Part shown: positions 56,501 to 64,000 of the stretch, piece after piece
How positions within the stretch are numbered: position 1 is the first letter of the stretch
Layout of the letters: every line of letters starts with the position of its first letter
From: Sipunculus nudus
Lineage: Eukaryota > Annelida > Sipuncula > Golfingiida > Sipunculidae
Direction: 5' to 3'
Length of the DNA stretch: 64,000 bases
Assembly: GCA_026874595.1 (NCBI GenBank)
Contig: CM049306.1
Location: 101,447,142-101,511,141, forward strand
Notes under the pieces: model-generated
Seen by the model: the letters and a program-made list of their open reading frames with translations, nothing else
Database searches by the model: none
What the model was told of the DNA's origin: nothing
Translations under genes and position numbers: made by a program

Positions 56501-59500
56501 TTTTTTTAAATATTGGCAAAAATATAATATTGGTACCTTAAATTTTCCCCAACTTTGGCCACGGCACGTTTTTTTCCTGTTAGTACTGTGGATTTAATTT
56601 TCACAGCATGTACACATAAGGATTTAATCTGTTAAAATCTGAAATTTGAAAATAAAAGCTGCAAAATTAGGCTAGTAATTGAATTTATTTGGAGGCTCTT
56701 GTTGTATTCCCTTACATTGTCAAGCAGTCCACTTTGGTGACTGTAGGTCATTCAGTGCATATATCTGTACTCCCCAGGCTGTTGGCATAATGTTAGATGT
56801 CCCAAAGATCTCCTACCAAGCCAAAAACTGGGTCTTTGCGACTTTGTTCCCTTACATTGTCAAGCAGTCCACTTTGGTGACTGTAGGTCATTCAGTGCAT
56901 GCAGCTCTCTCCACTGAGTTGAGCTTGATCAGGCTGTCTGCAGTTAATACCATACCACAGGGAGCCTTTTTCTCTGGCCCCCCCCCCCCCCCCCCCCATT
57001 CTGGTGACAGACCTGTACTATGAACTAGATGAATCTTAAAATTAACATTTTTTTTCAGCAACGAGCATTAACAAAGGAGAAGCCTCTCCCCCCCCCCCCC
57101 CACCTTTAATACACAGGACTAATAAACAAGATGAATCTTATAATTTTAATGTTCAATAAATTATTTTTGATGAGACTTGGACAATTTTGATTGTTTTAAA
57201 GAAAAAAATTCAGGAATTTAATCCTAATATTCAAATGTGATAAAATATTAGGATCTAATGTTAGTGCTAACTGACAAGATTTAAGAAGATATAAATACTT
57301 TTTAGCATTTCATTCATATCTCTTAAAGTTGGCGGGGCCTAGGTGTGAATAACACTGTTAACTTTGTATTAAAATTAGGAATATTGGTCAAACTTTGTGG
57401 GATTAATTTTTAACTCATATGGCCATATATTTAACTTTTGAAAACTTAATTACCTTCACACATTATTTGTTTATGAAATGTTACTTTTATATAACACTTA
57501 CCGTAGGCCTATTTGTTCCCTTGGTGCATCACTAAATGGTTTAGCTCATATCCATTATTCTATAATTTACAGAGTTTCATTTCAGCAGGGCCATTTTCTC
57601 ATAGCTTTTCTAATGATAATATACATGAAAAACCAAAAGAAATAAAAATATTTTGCAGTTACTAATATTTTCCAAAATTCAGCTGAGGGATGTGACCCAT
57701 GGGTCCCTTGTTTTAAGTTAATTGACCAAATGCAATAGATATTACTACATTATGAATTACATAACATAAAAAATCACCCAGTGCAGATCCTCTGTGACAA
57801 AAATTCAAAATAGTCCGAAAGTATTTGTTGTAAGCTATGTATTTACACTGATCATGATACATACTTCAAATTAACACTATCATTCAAGTTAATTTGGCAA
57901 CCAGTTTCCTATACAGGACATGATAAACTATTGAGCTGTTTTATCAAGAAGATTGTCTTCCAATGCTGCATTATTTTTAAATATACTGATAAAATGTAAG
58001 GAAGATATGCAGAATTATTTACTTAGATTCTAATGTATAAAAACCCAGTAGTGGTGAACAAAACCAGCAATGTTGCATGGGATTAACATGCCACACATTC
58101 TATTCTCATAAACTAAAACTAAGTAGAGAAGACTGACAGATCATTCAAACACTGTATTTTACATAATTTTATTATTTCAATTTGATTTTGTGTGGTAATT
58201 GGCTATTAAATGTAAGTATGCAGGAATATTATAGGGTTATACTACATGATCAGCCTGAAATGACATGTTGGAATCAGGTTGGCCAATAGTCACAATTTAA
58301 TAACAAAAATAACTTTCTATTAAGTTCCTTTTATTCTACTGGTACATGTAACTTTCTAAAAGACTTTATTATACTGTCAAAATAACCTGCATTATAAAAC
58401 CTGTTAATTTAGTTGATAAAAATAGAGGAAGTGATTAATTCATCATTAGGTGATTTAAATCAATAAAAGTCGATTTAAATAAAAAAAGTAAAAAATCATG
58501 ATTTTTTTATAAAAGTCGATTTTTTACCAGCCCTGTGTGTGATATTACACTATGATTGATCAGTGACCACCTGTTGAACTTAAAATTATCACTCATTTAA
58601 ATTTAGGCATTTCTCCCTGTAAGTTCTGTGTTAAACAAAGTGGAGTACAATTAATACCTATCAGTAATCTACATCTAACTTACCATGAAGCATGCAATAG
58701 AAAAACACCAATTGTGTAGCTCTGCAAACACCTAGTCTATTCCTGAGCTTGTTGTGAATCATGTCAAAACTAGAAAATACCTAGAAAATATGAGAAACCC
58801 TTTCTTTGTACTGCTTGGTAATAATATGTTTCAACAAGGAGCAGTTTGACCATTTGATTTGTATGGTGGATGAAACCCTGTTAATTATGACATGGTTTCC
58901 TCATACCCTGCCTCTGTGTGCAGTCAGGGGTAAATGGAGTGAAGCTGCACTTTTTTAGGTAAAAAGTGCATGGTCCACTAGACTGAAACCATGAGTGTCC
59001 ACTGATTTTGAATTGTCACCTGAACTGACAAACTATAAACTACATGAGGCATATTGTCTTTCTAAATTAAACTAATAGTCATACATTCTAAGATAACACT
59101 ATAGTAACTATATATTAAAATAAACCTTTAAATTTGCAAACAAGATGGAACAGATTATGTTTAAGCAGAAATAAAGCTAAAAATTTATTAGATTTATATA
59201 TTCTAACATGAAATTTGAAAGTTTCTTCCGGAAGAAATGGAGGAAACTGCTCTACACTCTTTGTATCATTATTAATTGAAACAACCTTAATATTATAATT
59301 CTCGGTAGTGGAATATCTTAAAACAACCACTACATCTTGGTGAAAATGTCAAACCAACAAACGTCACGTCAATGTACACAAGGTCCATCCAATAAAATTC
59401 TGTGCATGATATCAAAAACAGCACAGATTCTTTCAGGCATTTTCAAATCCTTTTTGTTAATTTTTCTCAAAATCTCACTTGTATGTACACAATTCCATGT

Positions 59501-62500
59501 GATATATGGTAGTGACTATCAGCATCTGTAATTTTAGGTACCCCACCTGCTTGCGATATAAATACTATTCACTTCACGGCCTGGTTGGCATGTCTCATAT
59601 ATATCCATAGTTCATGGTGTCCCAAACAATTGATCATTGTTTATCCTCCTTGGATATGGATATGGAGTTAATCAGAGTTATGTGAAGTAACAGTGAACAT
59701 GATTGTGCGTCATGTCTATTATGACATCATCAGTCATCACTGTTTCTTGCCATGCCTATTCATAGATTGGTAGCAAGATGTCGCTACAGGTTAGACTAGT
59801 TACTCATAAAATGGATTTAAATTGTTTACAGGAAAATGACATAAGTTAGGCTATTATTTCCACAATGGTTAATTACACATTTTAGTCTTTCTTCCCTAGG
59901 GCCAAAACATTTCTGCGTTTTGGTCCTATTTGCTCATGAAAAACCAGGTGGACAGTCACAGTTGTTGATCAGGCCTGGTAATGTTGATGAACTTTATATG
60001 AACTATATGAGGATTATGACATTGATTGGGTGTCCAAAAAGAATCTCCTTCATCATAAATGTGGTTCAACAGTGGATACATGCACACTTAGACATATTTC
60101 AGCAACACCAGAGCAATCTGCCTTAGTATTATCTATTAACTCAAAATTACTCAAGCAATTAGTAATGAATAAAACATTTGTACTTTTGTTTCCATTATCT
60201 TTCTATTTAAATTTTTTTTATTTCAAGGTGTCAGTACTGAATACAGTGGACACAGCTCATGAAGATATGATTGTGAGTATAAATACCCCTAAGTCACTTT
60301 CTTTGTTTCAGAAAAATAATGATCAGTGATGACAGCATCAGAAGTATTTACCGTTAACTCTTTAAGTAATCTTAGATTACAGTTTATATATGAATATAAA
60401 ACATCTAGTAAGTTGCACTAATAAATCAGTCATTAAATTATATATTACACTTAACTTGTTTAAAAAATATCATCAAAGTTTGAATATTGAATGCATTTGT
60501 TTAAATTTTAAGCAACTGAAATTTAAGTGTGAACATTTTATGTTTTACAGCATGATGCTCAGATGGATTACTACGGTACACGGTTAGCCACCTGTTCATC
60601 CGACCGATCTGTTAAAATATTTGATGTCAGAAACGGCCAGCAAACACTTATTGCTGACCTTAGAGGGTAAGGCTTATTTTTATATCATTTGTTTAATGTG
60701 ATAATCTGTAAAAGTGTGATCATTCCCAATGTAAATAACAGGATAAGTGCTTTTGAATGAAAAAACATTTTCGGTTTCCTAAAGACTTTTAAAATGGTCT
60801 ATATTCAACAACCATTATTCTTTTACCTGCAATCTTATCAAATGCATTTTTATATCTATACCTGCAGTGTCTCCATATTATGAAGCCAACAATATGTTTG
60901 CAAATAATCTAAAATTCTGTGCAGATACCCTAGACCTAATTTCATTTTGTTCCAGATTTCAGGGGGCCAGCTTTGAAGGGGAACCTTGTCATAAGTTCAT
61001 AATCACCAACATGTTTTTATTTTTAGTTGCCATTACACTAAAAAATAAAGAGGAAATGCTTTATAGGTTTAATTCTTTCAAGCAATATTTCTTCTTTCCA
61101 GTCATGATGGTCCTGTGTGGCAGCTTGCTTGGGCTCATCCAATGTATGGGAACCTTTTGGCATCCTGTGGTTATGATCGGCGGGTCATTATATGGAAAGA
61201 AACCAATGGGACGTGGGGGAAGTTGTATGAATGCAGTAACCATGATTCATCAGGTAGGATAGGTCTAGGGTGATGAGCAGGCTAATCTAGATTTCAGTTA
61301 TCATTGTATTTGTATGTAGATCTGCAATATTATCATAAGTGCATCATTTTTCACAACATGTAATTCAAAAGTTTGTTTTGATAATGCAGTTGTTCCAAAG
61401 TTGTTCAGTTATTTCTAATAGGTAATTTTTACACTTCAGCAGGTGCCCTGTAGAAATCTGGTTTTCTTTCCATGACACTTTCTTTCACATGCATTATCTC
61501 AAGAACCTTTTGAGCTACCATTGTGAAATTTCAAACTGATGAATGGTTTCAAAGAGGACTGCTCTGTCACGTCGTATAGACCTTTCATAACTCTTATATC
61601 ACCACCAGTCAGCCGTTGTGGATTTTCACATTATCGCAGGGACTTTTCTAGTGATTGTGTAAGAAATTTTTACATACTGTGTAGGTTGGCCCCAGAGCGA
61701 AATGTGCCATTTCATATTTCAGGCTTATCTGATATCCAGTATGGCTACCAGGCAGTGATCTTTGATTTAACCTTGTGCATTGTCTCAAGAAATGTTCAAG
61801 TAGTTGCCGGGAAATATTAGTTCTATATTTATGGTCCCAATCATTTCTAGTTGCAGTATGTAATACCTTCTCTGCAGGGTTGACAATTTCTTCCAAGAGG
61901 AAACTTCCAGAAATTTCCGGCTCGGAAGAAATAGTTTCCTCCATTTTTTCCGGAAGAAACTTTCAAATTTCATGTGAGAATATATAACACTAATAAATTT
62001 TCAGCTTTATTTCTGCTTAAACATCATCTGTTCCATCTTATAACTTAGGTTAAATTTTTAGCTCAGCTGACTATAAGTCATCTGACCTATAGTCTTGGTC
62101 CATTGTCCGTCGTCTGTCCGTCCGTCCGTCCGTAGATGTGGCACGTTTTGAAACCGTAAGACCTAGGAATCCAAAATTCAGCATAATGTTAGATGTCCCC
62201 AAGATCTCCTACCAAGCCGAAAACTGGGTCTTTGCAACTTCATTCCTTTGAGAAATTAAGGAAAAACCTCAATTTTTTATTAAAATCCTATTTTCACACT
62301 TCAGGACTGCCTAATATCAAAACCATTCATCTGTTTTTCCTCATATGTACCATAAATATTCCTCTATATAGTTCCTATGTACATGCAAGAAATTAAGTCT
62401 GTAAAGTATAAATTCTTTAAGTTATGGGCCCAAACATAATGGACTTTGTAAAAAATCAGGAAAAATAATAACTCACTTAACATGAAAAATTTTGAAACTA

Positions 62501-64000
62501 GAGTCTATTTTCTCAAGTATATAACTATGTTTAATTAAGATTCAATTGTTTACCAAAAATTAGATCTGAATTTTGTAAATTTTTTAAGTTATTAGCTTAA
62601 AAAAAAATCAGTACCTTAAATTTTGCCCAACTTTGACCATGGCACGTTTTTTTTCCTGTAAGCATCATTGATTTAATTTTCACAGCATATAAACATAAAT
62701 ATTTAGTTTGTCTAAATCTGAAATTTGAAAATAAAAGCTTGAAAATTAATTAAGCTAGTTATTGATTTTTTTTTCTGTAGTCACTTGCTTTGATACGCTC
62801 CCGAGGCAGCGGAAATCTTGCGCTTCTAAAGAAGCAACTGATTTTCACGCTGCCAGCTTTGACCGTTTATGATATATTTAGACACCAGATGGCGGTTTGT
62901 TGTCCACTGAAATAAACGTGCGTACGATGCGACAAGCAGCCAATCAGATGCCAATAAACAAACACCCAACAGGCATCCTGGCTCCGCCCATTTCCGCGCT
63001 TCAAGCGACGTTTGATGAGTTTCCGGTCGAATTTAAATTGCTCCCTCTGCATTCTCGCATCATCGACCGATTCGATTATGACATTATGACTGTGTTAGCA
63101 ACGCGTTGCCATGTATCTGTTGTCTGCAGAACTAAAACCAGCCATTGTGGTGTGCACGCAGCCTTTGTTGTTACGTTTCGTTTGAATTACAGCTCACCGG
63201 CCGAGCATCCTATGTGCCCAAGGCCCTAAGCAAACCACGTCAGGGCCAATCAATCTGAGCCTGTGGCCTGTTTAGACGGTTACGCTGGGGGATGAACTGT
63301 CACTCAAAAAGAAATGAATATGATTGGCTCCGTGTATTCCTCGCTTGGCTTTGTCTTCCAGCACAAAGTTTCATCTGATTGGACAAAAATACAGTGCTCC
63401 CCTCTGGTGTTGCAAAGCAGGATACGAGGTGATAACAAACAGCGCCTTACGATATAGGAAGTAGCCCTATAGGTAAAGCGCTGTGTAAAGAGCGTATTGC
63501 TTTGATTGCAGATGCAGGGTCCCACTCCAGGTCACTGGAAGTCAGCTATGCCAGGGTTTCTGATTTAAATTGTTACAGTCACTGGGGGAGATCCCCTGCT
63601 GTGACAGGTGTAATGTTATTCTCATATTACCCCCCCCCCCCAATCACCCCCCACCCCCGCAAACCCAACCCACCAAGTGTTATGCACTAATTGTTATTGT
63701 TTTCACTGTATCTCCTTAATTGTAATGCTGTTTCCACTCCGATATGCAAAAACTTTCCTTGAAAAAATAATTCAAGGTGTAATCAAGAAGATGCAATGTT
63801 GTGTAATGTAGCATTTTTAAAGAAATCAATTTTCTTTTAAATGATTTTAACAAATATAATTGAACCCATCAGTATGCTTAAATTATTATAAAATATGAAG
63901 CACATTATGGATAAATAAAGACACAATTAAAAATTGTGAAATCTAAATCAAGTATTATTTTTAGATATTTATTGTTTTGCAGATTTAAAAGATAAATAAA
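53515..64000 (+). CDS. SEC13: SEC13, COPII coat and nuclear pore WD40 protein (5' part; exons 1-4)
   Basis: Four exons join to residues 1-105 of a protein that is about 310-320 residues in other animals. Sec13 is a WD40 beta-propeller that pairs with Sec31 in the outer COPII coat on ER-derived vesicles and with Nup84/107-complex members in the nuclear pore. Seen: [20 protein letters not shown], then [20 protein letters not shown] (WD repeat 1), then [20 protein letters not shown] and [15 protein letters not shown] (WD repeat 2), all Sec13 signatures. The first intron directly follows the ATG, as in vertebrate SEC13. Exon 4 ends in phase 1 and the next exon (expected to begin near N-S-V) is not found before 64000, so the gene is cut by the window end. 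Confidence 0.95.
53804..53965 (-). repeat. SINE body copy, partial
   Basis: Shares TAGTGGCGAACCTGTAATGA, TTATTAGTACACATAACATG and flanking blocks with the longer copy at 54110-54315, but lacks the tRNA-like head. Confidence 0.6.
54110..54315 (-). repeat. tRNA-derived SINE, minus strand
   Basis: On the minus strand the head reads TGGCACATTGGTAGCTTGGA with B-box-like GGTTCACTCCCTGG, then a body found again at 53804-53965. This layout (pol III head, then shared body) defines a SINE. A functional tRNA is excluded by lack of a paired acceptor stem. Confidence 0.6.
55905..58535. mobile_element. hAT-like non-autonomous DNA transposon with perfect 8-bp target duplication
   Basis: The ends are CAGGGCTGGTA and TACCAGCCCTG, an 11-bp perfect inverted pair. 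The flanks are identical 8-mers TGTGTGAT at 55897-55904 and 58536-58543. Eight-base duplications and CAGGG ends fit the hAT superfamily. Subterminal GATTTAAATC-type palindromes occur near both ends (55919-55940 and 58450-58475). No transposase is visible; a second element (55973-57714) is nested inside. Confidence 0.85.
55973..57714 (+). mobile_element. AGCTCAGCTGAC-family element nested in the hAT-like element
   Basis: Starts TTTTTAGCTCAGCTGACT, then AAGTCATCTGATCTATAG and a GTCCGTC-rich tract; ends TCAGCTGAGGGATGTGACCC then ATGGGTCCCTTG. The first 700 bp match 62053-62765. It includes a 140-bp direct duplication (56708 and 56848; TTGTCAAGCAGTCCACTTTG) and a poly-C run at about 56980-56997. 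Confidence 0.65.
59142..59248 (+). repeat. Left arm of inverted repeat flanking SEC13 exons 2-4
   Basis: AAGATGGAACAGATTATGTT through GAAAGTTTCTTCCGGAAGAA matches the reverse complement of 61932-62038 at roughly nine bases in ten over about 107 nt. Confidence 0.85.
60228..60272 (+). CDS. SEC13: SEC13 exon 2
   Basis: A 45-nt exon, phase 0 at both ends: acceptor TTTATTTCAAG, donor GTGAGT. It encodes [15 protein letters not shown], nearly the standard Sec13 N-terminus (the N-terminal strand that helps close the propeller). Confidence 0.95.
60551..60666 (+). CDS. SEC13: SEC13 exon 3: WD repeat 1
   Basis: Acceptor TGTTTTACAG, donor GTAAGG (phase 2). It encodes [20 protein letters not shown] and [19 protein letters not shown]. 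The D[18 protein letters not shown] pattern is a WD40 blade. Confidence 0.97.
60667..61101 (+). other. SEC13 intron 3
   Basis: A 435-bp AT-rich phase-2 intron. Nothing notable is seen. Intron 2 (60273-60550) is 278 bp and likewise featureless. Confidence 0.85.
61102..61253 (+). CDS. SEC13: SEC13 exon 4: WD repeat 2
   Basis: Acceptor CTTCTTTCCAG, donor GTAGGA (phase 1). It encodes [40 protein letters not shown] and [10 protein letters not shown], in the order expected for Sec13. A longer open frame starting upstream at 60867 is intronic read-through. Confidence 0.97.
61932..62038 (-). repeat. Right arm of inverted repeat flanking SEC13 exons 2-4
   Basis: Reverse complement of 59142-59248 with only scattered mismatches. 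The AGCTCAGCTGAC-family copy starts about 15 bp downstream. Confidence 0.85.
62053..62765 (+). repeat. AGCTCAGCTGAC-family copy, 3'-truncated
   Basis: TTTTTAGCTCAGCTGACTAT, then AAGTCATCTGACCTATAG and a (GTCC)n tract, collinear with 55973-56680. It lacks the GACCCATGGGTC end. Confidence 0.65.
62790..63400. promoter_or_regulatory. CCAAT-box cluster in SEC13 intron 4 (candidate regulatory block)
   Basis: GC-richer than its surroundings. CCAAT motifs: GCCAATCAGA (about 62940), GGCCAATCAATC (about 63244), and on the other strand GATTGGCTCC (about 63322) and GATTGGACA (about 63377), plus GGCTCCGCCCATTTCC (about 62981). The spacing suggests a promoter or enhancer, perhaps brought by a mobile element; no associated transcript can be defined. 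Confidence 0.3.

Larger units (their letters stand above)
53518..60227 (+). other. SEC13 intron 1
   Basis: A 6.7-kb phase-0 intron holding two copies of a tRNA-derived SINE (53804-54315), a hAT-like element with a nested insertion (55905-58535) and one arm of a long inverted repeat (59142-59248). Confidence 0.85.
61254..64000 (+). other. SEC13 intron 4 (runs past window end)
   Basis: A phase-1 intron of more than 2.7 kb. It holds the right arm of the inverted repeat, a 3'-truncated AGCTCAGCTGAC-family copy (62053-62765), a GC-richer CCAAT-rich block (62790-63400), and a poly-C stretch at about 63631-63640. Confidence 0.8.

Noticed and set aside
61063-61262. Longer frame running from 60867 into SEC13 exon 4
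   Set aside because: The upstream part is intron read-through in another frame; the WD40 frame is fixed by phase from exon 3.
62897-63229. 110-codon frame in SEC13 intron 4
   Set aside because: It lies in the GC-richer block where stops are rarer; no domain is seen, and CCAAT motifs suggest regulatory DNA.

Overview
This is eukaryotic DNA from an invertebrate animal, most likely a mollusc and probably a bivalve (inference, not proven). The sequence is AT-rich. Genes are split into short exons with GT-AG introns of up to about 6.7 kb. Introns and intergenic DNA are full of (TA)n microsatellites, long poly-G/poly-C runs, tRNA-derived SINE heads and small non-autonomous transposons. Almost all of the longer open frames are non-coding; the two real genes had to be assembled from exons by splice signals and reading phase.

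Gene 1 (13855-45470, + strand) is an inter-alpha-trypsin inhibitor heavy-chain-like (ITIH-like) secreted protein. I can join 12 coding exons in one unbroken frame, predicting 861 residues: signal peptide, VIT domain, von Willebrand A domain with a complete MIDAS (DxSxS, T, D), the family-typical YNFLTPLTSM segment, a Pro/Thr-rich linker, and an ITIH-type C-terminal domain ending at TAG 45468-45470. The vertebrate DPHF-type processing motif is not visible at the expected place. One linker intron appears to use a GC donor.

Gene 2 (53515 to beyond 64000, + strand) is the 5' third of SEC13, a WD40 protein of the COPII coat and the nuclear pore. Exon 1 codes only for the initiator Met; exons 2-4 carry residues 2-105. 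The remaining exons lie outside the window. A perfect ETS-type site (ACCGGAAGT) lies about 130 bp upstream of the ATG.

Region by region: 1-13854 has no supportable gene and holds a MetaSINE-like SINE, microsatellites, a 183-bp tandem block and a repeat of the GGATACTATGG family. 13855-45470 is the ITIH-like gene; intron 5 holds a complete 2.1-kb dispersed element with about 340-bp internal modules, and intron 8 holds a 5.4-kb array of about 62 copies of an 88/89-bp satellite with local higher-order structure. 45471-53514 is intergenic, with repeat elements, a tRNA-Pro-like sequence and a large palindrome made of 31-bp repeats. 53515-64000 is SEC13 with a hAT-like transposon (perfect 8-bp target duplication) in intron 1 carrying a nested second element.

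I found no operon, CRISPR, defence system or clearly new enzymatic system. The most unusual signals are the intronic satellite, a palindromic GGTGGCGCCACC core shared by otherwise different repeat families, transposon ends abutting splice sites, and an inverted repeat pair bracketing SEC13 exons 2-4.
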